Assembly (NCBI GenBank): GCA_029449235.1
Contig: JANATG010000002.1
Span: 3,968,001-4,032,000 of the forward strand
DNA: 64,000 bases
From: Linnemannia schmuckeri
Taxonomy: Eukaryota; Mortierellomycota; Mortierellomycetes; Mortierellales; Mortierellaceae
Direction of reading: 5' to 3'
Shown: positions 45,301-57,378 of the stretch, piece after piece
Layout of the letters: every line of letters starts with the position of its first letter
Numbering within the stretch: position 1 is the first letter of the stretch
Notes under the pieces: generated by a model
Database searches by the model: none
Told to the model about the DNA's origin: nothing
The model's input: the letters and a program-made list of their open reading frames with translations, nothing else
Translations under genes and position numbers: made by a program

Positions 45301-45680
45301 TCTAATGGTTACGCAAAACTAAAATGGAATGTATCTTTTTACCGTGTTATGATATGCATTAGCCTCGAAGCAATGACCTATGACATATTTTTTGACCATC
45401 GTCATCTCGTTCCCTTTCGTTGTCTACACTGGAATCTGGCCTTGTGGTGAGATGGTTGTTGATCTGACTTAGTTCTCCTACATTGAAATGTACATTTAGC
45501 CGGTGAGGACGAAGGAATGCTGACTACCCTTTATTGCAGATCCTATCCTAGCAAAGGATGCCTTACACGATCAAGCAATCTGTAGTGACCCCGTCAAAGT
45601 AGTTTTGAAATACAGCAGCAGCAGCGAATAAGTACTGAAGACTCTTATCTCCCTTTCCCTCCTTCCCTCTCAAACTCAAC
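42312..45680. other. Long intergenic region, no gene recognised
   Basis: This 3.4-kb stretch holds the sphingomyelinase promoter at its left end. Frames up to 171 codons occur, but none has a domain, a signal peptide or sensible splice structure. No tRNA, terminal repeat or array was seen. Confidence 0.5.
42502..42512 (-). promoter_or_regulatory. TATA box of the sphingomyelinase-like gene
   Basis: On the minus strand it reads TATATAAAAGG, about 190 bp upstream of the ATG at 42311. A strong TATA fits an inducible secreted enzyme, though the distance implies a long leader. Confidence 0.5.
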
Positions 45681-47407
45681 TTAGCCCTCCATGTCAATGT
45701 CGTCTCCAAGGTCCAAGTCTTCAGTCCGTCCAAACCCATCATCATCGTCGATCAGCTCATCTTCTTCCTTCTGCATTCGACTCCGACGACCCACCCACTC
45801 TCGCCCACGCTCGTCGTATTCATTACATGGCACCGCCAACGATACCATTCCACCAGTCGCCGTAACAACCTTGCCTGCCGAGTACTGAGGCATGAACGCT
45901 CGTCGAAACTTTGACGACGAGTTGCCCAGACTGCAATGCCTCACCCATCCAGATAGAAATACAATCGATCCTGCAGGAACCTCTACCAGAACAGGCGCCT
46001 GACTCTCGCACACCCACTCCTTTGGATCTTTTGGCAACATGTCAGCAAGGGTGCTCGCTACTGCTGCTGCTGTTGGAGGCGGTGGCGGCGGTTGGAGAGG
46101 TAGGCGATTCTGGGCTTTCATGATGGCGGTCATTTTGTTGGGTGGAGGGTTCACGTAATGAGAGGCGAGGTTTTTGTGGTGCTGAACGTACGTATTGCGC
46201 TCCTGGAATAGACCTGGCGGATCAACATAGCCTCCCGTTTTTGCGTCCTTGAGCTTCGGAAATGGTTCCACCAACAGAGTCCCATTTTTCTACTCGGAAT
46301 GCAATATCATGAAATGTTGTCGCACTTAGTCAGTGTCGCGTTGGAGGTAAGTTGACTTTGTTAATAGGAAAGCAGGTGACAGCTTGTTTCTTACCAGGTT
46401 CACATTGTCCAAAGCAATCCAGCACGACACAACAGGGAAAGTCTCCTGAGCACTCGCGTCCATGTATTGCGAGTCCTAGTGTAAATTGTAGAGAATATAG
46501 CGTTCGCGTTGTGAGTATAATTTTCTCCGCAAACGGGCGTGATGAAAGACGTACGAGATATCTACTGGGAAACAGAACTATGACGCGATGAATGATACTT
46601 ACTTGGTGCCACTCAAATGATGATGCATCAGCAGAGTCAGGCGTCTTGACAATATACTGCTCGTTGAACTATCCGTAGCCCAGGAATGGTATAACACCAT
46701 ATTGTTATTAATTAGGATCCAAAAAGAAAAGCGGAATAAACAAAGCAGCAATTGGGGAGGACGTGGATACGTACTAGGCACGTGGGGTCGTCCTCTGATT
46801 CTTGTGGCAAAAAATTGTTGACCATGGCTGGTACTTTCTCAAAAAGAATATGGAGTACCGAGTCGGGTTCCTCGGGGACCTGGTCCCTGACGTGTGAGTA
46901 TGACTTTTTCGACAAGATGAACATCTGCGAGACTGGTGGATCGATATAGCCACATGTGATTGGTTCTGTAAATTACGAAGACGAAACGAGCAGAGGAAAA
47001 AAAGAAGTGTCAAAGTTGGGTTTGCCGATGTCAACGCTGAACGCTATATGCCTTTCATAAGTAGTGGTTGTATACCGATGATACCGCCGTAGTCTGTCAT
47101 GATGTTGATGTTTTCTGATATGAGATAGTTGATAAGACAGTCCGCTTCACGCCGGAGTATCTCCACGTCTTCTGTTTCCAGTGCTATTGCAAGTTGGTGA
47201 TTCATAGGTTTGGAATTGATTAGCAACCTGGTTAGACGAGAGGTAGTTGAGATTCACACCCGGTCAATTCTGTTCAAGATGTGTGCGAATGAGTGTATTG
47301 GAAGGTGTACCGTTGGGTACGACCAGGAAGCCATCTCGGTGAAACTGTCGTCGCATTCCCTCTGTAATCGTTGTGGCTGTTGTTGAGATGTCCTGCGATG
47401 TCGCCAT
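45681..47407 (-). CDS. Phytanoyl-CoA dioxygenase (PhyH)-like protein
   Basis: Six exons on the minus strand (47311-47407, 47076-47183, 46775-46965, 46603-46668, 46395-46475, 45681-46289) join to 383 residues. The PhyH family comprises Fe(II)/2-oxoglutarate oxygenases; human PHYH hydroxylates phytanoyl-CoA. The start FHRDGFLVVPN and the metal motif H153-Q-D155 (spanning exons 4-5) are clear. A distal His (H299, VRHCS) and an Arg (R310 or R311, FRRAF) could complete the iron and 2-oxoglutarate sites. A Pro-rich, poorly conserved insert of about 85 residues (about 190-275) and an acidic tail (about 345-383) stand out. There is no clear peroxisomal signal at the C-terminus. The substrate is unknown. 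The first splice was chosen because it restores VVPNALETEDVE. Confidence 0.85.
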
Positions 47408-47621
47408 GGCTGTCGTTGTTGTTGATGTGTCAAATAAAAAAGAAGTAAAAAATAAGAGGCGCGCCACCAAATGTTAAAAAATTAGCATGCATACAGTCAT
47501 AGGTCAACGCAGCACTTTTACACGGACAAGAGAAGTGAAGAAGCAAATACGAAAAAAAGTCTATGATTTTTAATGTGGTATACAGTTGGGGTATGTGTGG
47601 AAAAGAGAAAGAGGAAGGCAT

Positions 47622-48155
47622 TTAAGCGTAGTTGCCGCCGAGGACCTTCTTGCATCCGTAGGTGGACTTGTTGACGGGGCAGTCGGCCTTGGTCTTGCAG
47701 GCGCGAAGGCAGTAGATGTTGGAGTCGGGCTCGACCAACTCGACAAAGTACTTGTAGCCGGTGTAAGAGGCACCAACGGGGGCCTTGATATCGTACTGCC
47801 CACCGCCATCCTTGGGGTTGAGGCCGTACTTCTTGCCGTCCATGCGACCGGTGATCTGGACCCAGCCAGCGGCGGTGTTGCGAACAATGTGGGCAGACTT
47901 AATGAAGCCCTTGGGGAGGACACCGGCCTTGGGGGCACCGGTCATGTTGGCCTTGGTGCAAAAGGCAACGGCGCGGTCCTCGTTGGCAGCAATGTCACCT
48001 CCGTACATGGGAGGGAGGAACAAGCAGAAGTCCTTGTCGTTGTGGATAGCACCGACCTGGCCGATCTTGGAGGCCTTGGCCTTGGGGGCAGCAGAGGCGA
48101 CGGAGAGGACGGCCAAGAGGGCGGTGGAGACGAGGAAGGACTTGGAGAAGAGCAT
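47622..48155 (-). CDS. Small secreted Cys-containing protein (macrophage-activating-glycoprotein-like)
   Basis: This is a single-exon 177-residue protein. A signal peptide of about 22 residues ends in SVASA-A. The mature domain of about 145 residues has six Cys (C44, C66, C149, C153, C159, C168) and the motifs DFCLFLPP, GFIKSAH, WVQITGR, DGGGQYD and YCLRAC. The same domain occurs in the longer protein at 51715-52566. The pattern recalls fungal secreted proteins annotated as macrophage-activating glycoproteins, but that link is from memory of the pattern and gives no function. A TATA box (TATAAAAG) lies at 48246-48253, about 90 bp upstream. The compact promoter and lack of introns suggest strong expression. 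Confidence 0.8.
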   Translation of the reverse strand: MLFSKSFLVSTALLAVLSVASAAPKAKASKIGQVGAIHNDKDFCLFLPPMYGGDIAANEDRAVAFCTKANMTGAPKAGVLPKGFIKSAHIVRNTAAGWVQITGRMDGKKYGLNPKDGGGQYDIKAPVGASYTGYKYFVELVEPDSNIYCLRACKTKADCPVNKSTYGCKKVLGGNYA

Positions 48156-51100
48156 TGTGTTGTGTTGTTGAGAGTAGAGAGGGATGTGTGTGTAAGTAAG
48201 AGAGTTGGTTTGATGAAGAGTAGGAATTACCGAGGGAAAGTGTTCCTTTTATACATGTTTTTCTGTAGTGTTGTCTGCAACCGGTTGATCTAGTTGTTTG
48301 CTGTCTCTGTCTCTCTCTTTCATTCCCTGCAACCCCGTTCGTCCGTTCAGTCATTGTTCAGGTCTGTGAGCGCCCGAACCATCACCCAAAAAAAGACAGA
48401 AATTGTCGTTACACTGTTGGTGCACGCCCATAGACGTTCTCTTTTCCTTTCTTTTTTAATCGATTGAATAAACAAGGAGGGCTCTCCTGGTTTTGGTTGA
48501 GAGTCCGGACTTCGCACCGCTACGAATCCCGGTAAGAAGTCCCACCGAAATGGGAGACAGAAAAGTACCAGTCCCTTTACCAGTGGGTGAGGTTATGGTT
48601 CATGATATCACAAATTGGGCTTCTCAACCCTATTTTTATTACTGGCAGGCAGAAGGACATTCAAAAGTCCGAGAAAAGAAAGTGAGCGTACAAAAAAGGC
48701 GAACAGGCGACTGACAGCAGCCCATTTTTTCTATTTCCAAAATAGCGATGGGTGGTTGTTGGACAGGCAGAAGAGAAAAGGGTAAACCAACTTAGCGTAT
48801 GGTCTAGCTTGATTAGTGCTGTTCTTAACGACCACCAGTATGTCCTTATGGTCTAAGGGTCTCGACCAGGCGTAGAAATTATCAACCTGGGTAAAGGGGG
48901 TATGTTTATGAAAAATAAAGACCACATATCCGACGTTGAAAGAAAGAGATGGAAATCGTTGTACCTGGCGACCTCACGAAAAATTCCATTGCAAAATGGT
49001 CCAGGCTTCACTCACCCCCTCAGTTACCAACATCTTTTAGATCAAGCTTGGTCCTGCTAATCAAACTACACATTTATCACACTTTGTTCATCCATGAAAA
49101 GATGGAAGCTGGTTCATAATGAGCCTTCCTTCTTTCTTTGTTTACTTCGTTGGTTTATTAGCCTCTCATTTTGGGGTACAGCAAGGAGGTAAGTGGTGGG
49201 GAAAGCGGGTGACAAGAAAATCCTCCGGGCGATACACTCTCTTTCATTTCCGCCCATCAATTGAGCAAACCGTCTTGGATCGTTCATCGACTCCTGCAGA
49301 ATTTTCAAACAAAAAAGAAATGAAGCAATAAAAAAAAGAAGCCTGGACCTGGCATAGTCCCTCTTCTTCCTATAACCCACCAACTCATACGATAACGAAA
49401 GTCAAGGGGGTGTGGTGACCAGCATAAAAGAACGCTAAAAGACTCCAGCCTGCTTATCGAGGGCGGCGCAACTCTCATTTCTTCCTCTAGTAATAATAGC
49501 CTTCTGGGAGGTCTTTTCTTCGCGCAGGAAGAATGATTCCCCCGACTTTCTATTTTTTCATTCGTCTGTCCGTCCCTCTCCTCTAGCACTACTTTCTCCT
49601 TATCGCGCAAATAATTTCTAGTAGGGAGCTGTGTCAATGAATTGAATGAGAGCACTTCACCTACCTATATGATCATGAGCCACGACTAACATAAACTCTT
49701 TTGTGTAAACAGCATAAACTAGTCCGCTGCCAGTCGATACCCATTTTCTCATGTCTGTTTTTGACACACTGAAACGACATGGGCGCCAGTTTCTTCTTAA
49801 ACAGACATGCATTTATTTTGGCGCCAGGTTTGAGCATATGGGTACCTCTAGTGGCTACGCAAGTGTGACCGAAACTACGAAGATAGGGAGAAAATAGAAA
49901 GAGATAAAGATAGCAAACAAAAGAGAAATGGAGGGAATGCGCACAAGTTGGCTGTAGCCAACGGCCGCATTAATGCAAGCCCGGGCTTGCCTTTGACCCT
50001 TTTGCATATGAGTATGTATACTTAGTTTTTCCCTGTGACTTTTTCTCACACACGCAGGAATTTTGGGTTTGCCAGGGCTCATTCCTCTTGTCGTTGTCAG
50101 CTGGATCCCCATTGGACGCTTGATCGAAAAGGGAAAGTGGGCACCAGGGAATGAAATAATAAGAGACAACTGACCTATAATTCTCAACTGCTATTTTTAT
50201 CATCCCGCTCCCCTTTCTTCGAAGAGATACCTGCTGGTCTGAAAGAGTCCAATAATGGGGTTCTGTCGACTTAACACTGGAAGGTGAGGTTGTTTCCTTC
50301 ATTTTTCTTTCTTCATTGTACTAAGGGCTAAGAGTTAACCTTTTTAATCCGCTAACGGTAATTTGCATCCATCTCTCATTCAAGAGCAATGGGTATTTAG
50401 GCAGTAAACAAGAAGAAAAAGGGCAAATGTAGAAGCATGGTTCGTGTGCGTGTGGATTGCACTCGTGCTCAGGAACCATCAAAAAAGGAAAGGACGACTT
50501 CGTTTTTATTATTCCTTTAGAGTAGAATAGATGGGCTAGATACCCTATTTTTATTGCCGATGTTTATTTCTGAGCAAACAGGGATGGATATTTGCGCTAT
50601 AGATCCATCTATTATTTCAAAATGTAAAAGAGTAGGTCCTCAAAGGTACCTAGAGGATAATGACCGCGACCCTCGCCCCACGGCACCGGCAAAAGGGGTA
50701 CTATGCGATGCGTTAACTAGAGAAGATAGAGGAGATCTGTTCAGTGTGAAAAGTGTTAGTCTATGCAGCTTGCCCTAGTTGCTGATGATGTTTGGTGTCA
50801 CCAGAGCAAGACCCTGAACGTTGTCATGGCAAGCCGATATCTTTGTGTCCATCTCATTGCGGATTTTGAGCACAAACCTGTTTTCATGTTGTGCACATTT
50901 ATCTGAGACGCGGCGTTCTCACAGAAGACAGGTTGTATCCTCGAATGATATTAACATAGCCACGTATCTATAGTGACCCTTTACTTTGGTAAAGACCCAT
51001 AGCACTTATAATCCTGAGGGAAAGCGTATGACGAATATAGACCAGCCAAGCGCTAAAAACGAGGTATTTTTTTTTTTTTCTATTTTTTTAGTTGCCATGA

Positions 51101-51714
51101 CGAAAAATGAACGAGAAGGGTGTTCTTGTTATTCTGGGTTCTTAACAGGTTCCAAAAGCACGGGTAGTGAGAGGGCGTCTGATGAGAGTATGTGAGGCGG
51201 TCGGTGTTCAGTGCACAAGGATGAGGGTGCGCAGGCGTGAGTCCTCTACACAATCAAGATGACATTACCACCCATGTCGGAGACATATTGTCCAAATGGG
51301 TAAACTTCAAAAAAAAGAAAGAAAAAAAAAAATGTCCAGCTGGGTGCGCCAACAGTGAAATTTTCCCAATTTGTCAAAAGTCCAATTCTTTGAGCCCAGC
51401 AACAGGTGTCCAACTCTCTAAATGAAGCCCAAAATGGACTTCAGCTAATACGCTAACAAAAACAGGGTTGGATGGCGGTGAGGAAAGGATAGATGGTGCG
51501 TACCCTTACTCCATTATCGAAGAGACTCACCTTCTTTCAAAAAAGACATAAAGGTACGAAGGAAGCAGCTGGACACTCTTTTTTCTTTCCTTTTCTTCCT
51601 TCTCCTCATGTCCTTTCTTTTTCCTCCGCCCCCCTACCCTCCACCCCTTCACCTTTCCCTCCACCTCTAACTCTACTCTCTCCTTTATCAACGACCCCTC
51701 ACACACTTTTTATA
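48156..51714. other. Long intergenic region between divergent secreted-protein paralogues
   Basis: This 3.6-kb stretch carries the promoters of the two secreted paralogues at its ends. No gene, tRNA or transposon was recognised inside. The 230 bp before 51715 is pyrimidine-rich. Confidence 0.5.
48246..48253 (-). promoter_or_regulatory. TATA box of the small secreted protein gene
   Basis: It reads TATAAAAG on the minus strand, about 90 bp upstream of the start codon at 48155. Confidence 0.6.
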
Positions 51715-52566
51715 ATGAAGCAATCTCAGCTCAAGATGATCTTGGCTGCCATGATCGTGGTGTTGATCGCCACCATGACCGTCGCTGCTCCAGCCGAAAC
51801 CCCTTACACCGCCTCGATCGCAAAGCAGCACTCGACCACCAAGCCCCATCACCACATCACCTCTACCCGTCACACTACCACCACCCCTCACCACGTTAAG
51901 CCCAAGAAGACCACCACTAAAGCCCATAAGTCTATTACCAAGGCTTACAAGCCCAAGAAGACGACTACCAAGACCCACAAGTCGACATCTAAGGCCCACA
52001 AGCCCAAGGCTACTACCAAGGCCCACAAGTCCACCACCGCCACCGCAGCCACCACCACTATGCCTCCTACCACTTCGGTCACCTCCAAGCCCACGACTTC
52101 GCCCAAGCCCAGGCCCGGCAAGTACGGTCAGACCGGAACCATTGTTGACCAGAACGATTTCTGTATCTTCTTGCCCCCCACCGTCGGAGGCGACATTGCA
52201 GCCAACGAGGATCGTGCCGTTGCCTTTTGTACCAAGGCCAACATGCCCGGTGCCCCCGGCGCCAAGATCCTCCCCAAGGGCTTCATCAAGTCTGCTCATT
52301 TCACTCGCAACACTGCAGCTGGGTGGGTCCAGATCACTGGTCGTATCAACCGTAGCAAGTACAACCTTTCGCCCAAGGATGGTGGTGGACAGTACGATAT
52401 GCGTGCTCCCGTTGGTGCTTCCTTCACTGGCTACAATGCGTTTGTGCAGTTGACTGAGCCCGATTCGGAAATTTACTGCATTCGTGCCTGCATGACCAAG
52501 GCCGACTGCCCTGTCAACAAGTCAACCCATGGATGTGTTCGCGTCTTGGGCGGTGACTACTCTTAA
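51715..52566 (+). CDS. Secreted protein with Thr/Lys/His-rich stalk and shared Cys domain
   Basis: This is a single-exon 283-residue protein. The ATG at 51715 was chosen because it opens a signal peptide (about residues 1-24, core MILAAMIVVLIATMTV). Next comes a low-complexity segment (about 35-130) rich in Thr, Lys and His, with repeated TKAHKST and KPKKTTTK units. It is basic and very likely O-mannosylated. The C-terminal 145 residues are strongly similar to the mature part of the protein at 47622-48155, with the same six Cys and motifs (GGDIAANEDRAVAFCTKAN is shared exactly). The stalk could tether or extend the domain in the cell wall; that is inference. No transmembrane or GPI signal follows the domain. 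Confidence 0.85.
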   Translation: MKQSQLKMILAAMIVVLIATMTVAAPAETPYTASIAKQHSTTKPHHHITSTRHTTTTPHHVKPKKTTTKAHKSITKAYKPKKTTTKTHKSTSKAHKPKATTKAHKSTTATAATTTMPPTTSVTSKPTTSPKPRPGKYGQTGTIVDQNDFCIFLPPTVGGDIAANEDRAVAFCTKANMPGAPGAKILPKGFIKSAHFTRNTAAGWVQITGRINRSKYNLSPKDGGGQYDMRAPVGASFTGYNAFVQLTEPDSEIYCIRACMTKADCPVNKSTHGCVRVLGGDYS

Positions 52567-52903
52567 GAGAGAGAGGGTGTGTTCCTAGATCTACAACTTT
52601 TTAAGCGTGAAGGCGTTGTCGATCGTCCTCATTCTTTTCTTCTTTTAGCAGCTGAGTAATGAATAAACTAAAAAATCACACCTTCATTGTACCTGAAAGT
52701 GATTGATTGTCGACCGTGGTTAGACCGATAACTCTTTCGTTCCTGACTCTCGTTTTGGATGTGACTGCTCTTCAGGGCACTGTCAAGGATAAAATCGCGC
52801 GCCTCGCTCTCACAGTTTTGGTCTTCTTTTCCCCCACACGCACTAACACATTCACGCCCATACACATTCATTCCTACTCTCTGCCCTTCTCATTCCTCCA
52901 ACC
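52567..52903 (+). other. Promoter region of the FAHD1-like gene
   Basis: Between two plus-strand genes. The right half is a C/T-rich leader with CACACGC and CATTC words. No gene was recognised. Confidence 0.45.
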
Positions 52904-53967
52904 ATGGCTTCCCGTAACTTTATCCACTCCGGCCGCAAGATCATCGCCATTGGCCGCAACTTTAGCGAGCACGCCAAAGAGCTCGGAAACGCCGTCCCCA
53001 AATCCCCCTTCTTCTTCCTCAAGCCTACATCCTCATTCATCTCCAACGGTCAAGCCATCGAGATCCCTCGTGGTTGTGAAGTCCATCACGAGGTCGAGCT
53101 CGGTGTCGTTATTGGAAAAGACGGTCGTGACATCTCTGCCAAGGATGCTCATAAACATATTGCAGGTTATACTCTTGCGCTGGATATGACAGCTAGGAAC
53201 TTGCAAGAGCAAGCCAAGAAGGCCGGTTTGCCTTGGAGCACGGCAAAGGGATATGATACCTTCACGCCTGTGGGGGAGTTTATTGAGAAGGAGGCCATTC
53301 AAGATACCAATGATGTTGATCTGTCGTTGAAGATCGATGGTGTCACTAAGCAGAATGGCAACACCCGCGATATGATCTTCAAGTAAGTCCCCCAGTGTCA
53401 TTTTTCTTTGTTTTCTTTCAATTCGCTCAATTAGTGGCGGCCGAGCGACAGGGAGAGGAGAGCTGAGATAGCGGAATGCATAGAAAAGAGATAGAGAGGT
53501 TGGAGGGTAGGGAGCTTGCTTTCCTTTTACGTCCATTCCGGGGTAAAAGAATTCAAAAAATGCTTAAATGTTTGTTATATTGTGTTTGCGCAGTGTGGGG
53601 TATGAAAAAAAAGAGCCGTTCGTCCGATTTTTGTTAGTCAAAATGAGCTGTCAACGTTCATTGTGTACCCCATTCCATAGTAGCTTGTCGTTTTTTTTGT
53701 TGATTCCTAGTTCCCTTCGCTAACCATTAGTATTATTTCCCACTCAATCGCTCGAACGCTTATCCGACAACCATTAGGATCCCATCATTGATCGAGTACG
53801 TCTCGACAATCATGAAGTTGCAGGAGGGCGACTTGATCTTGACCGGTACCCCTGCCGGTGTTGGTCGTGTCCTCCCTGGCGAGACTGTCACCTGCGAGCT
53901 GGCTTCCAAGGGCAAGATCGTCTCCCAGCTTCGCTTCCCTGTCGTTGACCGCTCCAACAAGGCCTAA
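52904..53967 (+). CDS. Fumarylacetoacetate hydrolase family protein, FAHD1-like
   Basis: Two exons (52904-53382, 53778-53967) encode 222 residues, matching FAHD1 (about 224). The FAH fold is evident from GRNFSEHAKELGN near the start, KPTSSFISNG, the metal-ligand stretch HHEVELGVVIGK and ALDMTARNLQ, GLPWSTAKGYDTFTPVG, and the terminal LTGTPAGVG. FAHD1 acts in mitochondria as an acylpyruvate hydrolase and oxaloacetate decarboxylase, using Mg2+. The short N-terminus (MASRNFIHSGRKI) is basic and could be a weak targeting signal. The intron is 395 bp. It converges with the LIM-domain gene. Confidence 0.92.
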
Positions 53968-54270
53968 GAAGACATGACTACCGCACGTCTGCCCCTTCAA
54001 TTGACACTCCTTTCTGTTCTTATCATCATCTACTCCAATCTTCCCAAAAATATTAAGCGTCTAAATAATAAACGCGACCAGATTTTGTTTTATTTATGTG
54101 CATGTTTAAGCCATTGAGCATTCATTCGTTTGCGGAAGAGAAGTCTATAACGAATGGCTCAATCTGCAACTACTATTATGATTACTTGTGGAGAGGAGAG
54201 ACTTGAAGGATAAACAGATCAGTTTTGTTTGCAATCATGTATTCGTTGTTGTAAAATGGTGAGAAAGAGA
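53968..54270. other. 3' intergenic region between convergent genes
   Basis: This AT-rich sequence contains AATAATAAA-like words suited to 3' ends of the FAHD1-like gene. No gene was recognised. Confidence 0.5.
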
Positions 54271-57200
54271 TCAAGCGGTTGGGGTGACGGTCGCTCGGGC
54301 ACCATTCTTGTAATGTGTTTTGCAGTATGGTTTGCCGTTCTCGACATAGTAAGACGATGAGTCGAATCCAATATGGCAAACCTATCATTTTCATCAACGT
54401 TTATAAAAAAAAACAAAAAGTAAAAGAGAGATAGAGTACAGGCAAATACGAGTGTCAGTAAGAGTCAGATGTGATACCGTCGTAAAAAGTGGAACCGTAC
54501 GAAGAAAAGAGTATTGTAAATAACCGAAGAGCAGGATGGGGGGTTTTTTTTTCAAACTTACGGTGCAACCAAAGCAATCGCGATGCCATTTGCCCTTCAA
54601 TGCGCTGATAAAGTCGCCCTGGATCGGGTCCCGACAACCCGTGCACTTGGGAGCAAACAGACGAAGATAGTCCTTTTCACAGTATGGATAGCCGTCATGG
54701 ACCATGTATCCGTCTTCCTCAAATGGGTCACCGCATTCTCGGCAGAAAAAGTGGCCTGGATGCCAGCTCTTGCCCAATGCCGTCAGACATTCCTATGACG
54801 CACAAAAAAAAAATAGGCAACACGCGTTAGCTAGAGAATTCTATTTTTGGGCCGAACGTATCGTTCATTTCAACCGCGGAGGGGAGAGAGAAGTACTTAC
54901 ATTCTCGATCGGAGTGTTGCAGTGACCACACTTGGGGCTGAACTTGTCATGGTAATCAAAATGACAATAAGGCTGACCGTCCTTGTGGAAGAACTGGACA
55001 TGCTCTAGGTTGAGATCACAGACTGAGCAGACAAAATGGTCCGAGTGCCATCGTTTTCCCATTGCCGTGATCATGGTACCCGAGATCGGCTCGTCGCAGC
55101 TCGCACAGACAAACAGACTGGATCCACCTGTGTGATCTCCACCATTGCGGGCTGGTTTTGTCGGGGGAGTGGCGGGTTTCGATGCTGCAGCCATAGCTAT
55201 TGGCATGGGCTCCTCCCGCTCGACTAAAATTTCCTTGGACTCGTCATCTGCCTTCGGGATCATTGCCAACTTGTCCTCCTCTGTCAAAATACATTTGCTG
55301 TCATAGTCGACTGGAATAGGTTCTTGAACTCTAGGCGTTGATGATCGAGACTGTGGTGTCGCTGCTCGGACGGGTGGGAGCTCCTTGTCGGCATACACCT
55401 CTGGTGGAATGACTGCCGACTGACTCTTGGCGGAAGCAGAATCTGACGAAAACGATGACGATGAAGACGCAGGGAGGTCAAGCGATCTCCTGGTCTTGGG
55501 CGTTGAAGAACCAGTGCTTTTTGGAAGAGAGTTCCTCCGTACATCCTCGACGGCTTTACGACTGGTCCATGGGTTGGATTTTGCAGTTGCAGTCACATCA
55601 GAGGACCCGATATTCGGACTAGTACCCTTGGAGGAAACCGTCTTTGGATTCGAATCGCTGTTTCCTGATGCAGCCAAACCATTGGACTTTGCAGAGTTGG
55701 CGCGCACAGTTCCCGGGGCAGGATTTGTGGTTTTAGTCCTGGAGCTGCTGCTATTAATCGATGACGCACTGTCTGATCGAGCAAACGTGGACGAGCTCAC
55801 TGAAGTTACCGAGGTAGTGCTGGTAGAGGGTCCCAAACTAAAGATTCCACTTGAAGTCGTTCGATCGCTCATGGCTAAAGGCGAGTTTGTAATGGTGGGT
55901 GAAGTAGTGCTCTTGCGTCGGAACTCTCTCGGGGGCGGCATCGGTATCCTGTCCTCCTGCGAGACCTCTTCCGCTAAACTTGGTGTATCTGTCACACTAG
56001 GTGTGGTTGGGTGGGAGGATAGCTTGGATCGGGGTGAATCAGTAGTAGCACTTGAGGCAAAGGCAGAGGCAGAGGCAAAATAGGTCTCTGAGCTAACTGA
56101 TTTTGGAGGGATTGAAATTTTTGGAGTTGGGGGTCGATTGGGTAAGGAGACAGTATCGGTGGGAGTGTATGGTCGAGAGGGCGGCTTGGGCATTGGCTTG
56201 TCTACAGCAGCAGCAGCAACGGCAACAATAGGTGACTTCTTAGGAGGATCCCGAGGTGGAGGTTCAGGAGCCCAATCATCGTCGTCCTGCTCGTCGTTGA
56301 GAGTCTCAATCTCGGACTTGGGCGGGTTGATGGTCGTGTACTTAGGGATCTCGACAATAGGAACGATTCGAGGGGTGATTGTCTTGGAGACAGTCGCAGG
56401 TTTTGGAACAGGCTGAGCAAGGACAGGAGTAACCCCTGGACTTTGCACGTGCCCTGAGACTGTTGCATTCGTGGGGTAATATCCATGGGCTGCAGCACTC
56501 TGGCTGTGCTTCTGTCGAAGATACTCTTGCTGCTGCTGGTATTGCTGTTGTTGAAGCTGCAAGTATTGTTCTTGACTCAGATGGACAGGATACTGTGGTT
56601 GCTGCTGCTGGTGGTGCTGTTGTTGATGCTGGAGATTAGGGTCATAATAATTATTGTGGTGGCTATGATTACCATTGGGATAGTACCCTCCTGGACCGAT
56701 AGTCTGTGAACCATATCCTATTGCGTAATGTTGTGGATGTGGATGTGGTCCAGGTCCATATCCATTGCCCGGCCAATTCTGTCCAGTCCCTCCGTACTGA
56801 GACGACGGACCATTCGGCATTCCCCCAAACTGCTGCTGATACAAATGGTTGTCCAGCGGAACATAGTCATCCGAACCCATGGATTCCATGATAACCGGAG
56901 CAGGTGGTGCTCCTGATTCTCCCATTGATTCCAGGATTGGACTCGGAGAACGAGCAGCCTGGCTCGAAGGACTGGGCGCAGACGAAAGACTCAAGGTCTT
57001 GACTGCGCTTTCAATATGGGCAGTAGTTATTGGGGTCATGCGCGAAGAAGGTGACATTGAAGGCGAGGCGCCACCACCATCCTGAAAGACCTTTCGACTG
57101 CTGACTTTGGATCCAAAGTTGGGAGGACGGGGGCCATTCAAGGTCGAGCGAGACCTTGCTGTGCCGGTGGCTCCTGGTCCTCCCACAGACTGACCGTTCA

Positions 57201-57378
57201 CCTTTTGAAGATACATATCTATGAGAGTGGAGGTGTAAGGAAGAATGTGATCAGGGGGATTCGGTGGTCAGAGGCGCGATTTGTTTATTGAATAATATAA
57301 CCAGGGGGAAAATAAAAAAAAGACAGTGAAAGGCTTGAAAGACGACATACTGAGTTGGTCCTTTGTTATGTATGCCAT
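54271..57378 (-). CDS. Paxillin-like protein with three C-terminal LIM domains
   Basis: Four exons on the minus strand (57351-57378, 54901-57218, 54562-54792, 54271-54381) give 895 residues. A 28-bp first exon supplies MAYITKDQL. Residues about 10-700 are disordered, rich in Pro, Ser and Gln (Tyr/Gln-rich about 130-250). Three tandem LIM zinc-binding domains follow, starting near C714 (CASCDEPISG), about 773 (CGHCNTPIEN) and about 834 (CTGCRDPIQG). Each keeps the C-x2-C...H-x2-C/C-x2-C...C-x2-H/D ligands. Splice sites cut through LIM2 and LIM3. The layout matches fungal Pxl1/paxillin, which scaffolds the actomyosin ring and polarity sites. A focal-adhesion role is inferred from the family only. 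Confidence 0.9.

Noticed and set aside
44790..45305. 171-codon frame in the long intergenic region
   Set aside because: It shows no domain, signal peptide, splice logic or amino-acid composition like neighbouring genes.
51850..52060. Tandem repeats in the Thr/Lys/His stalk as a possible CRISPR-like array
   Set aside because: The repeats are imperfect, in frame and code for a low-complexity protein segment. There are no spacers.
55427..56083. 218-codon plus-strand frame
   Set aside because: It is antisense to the disordered part of the paxillin-like gene and has no features of its own.
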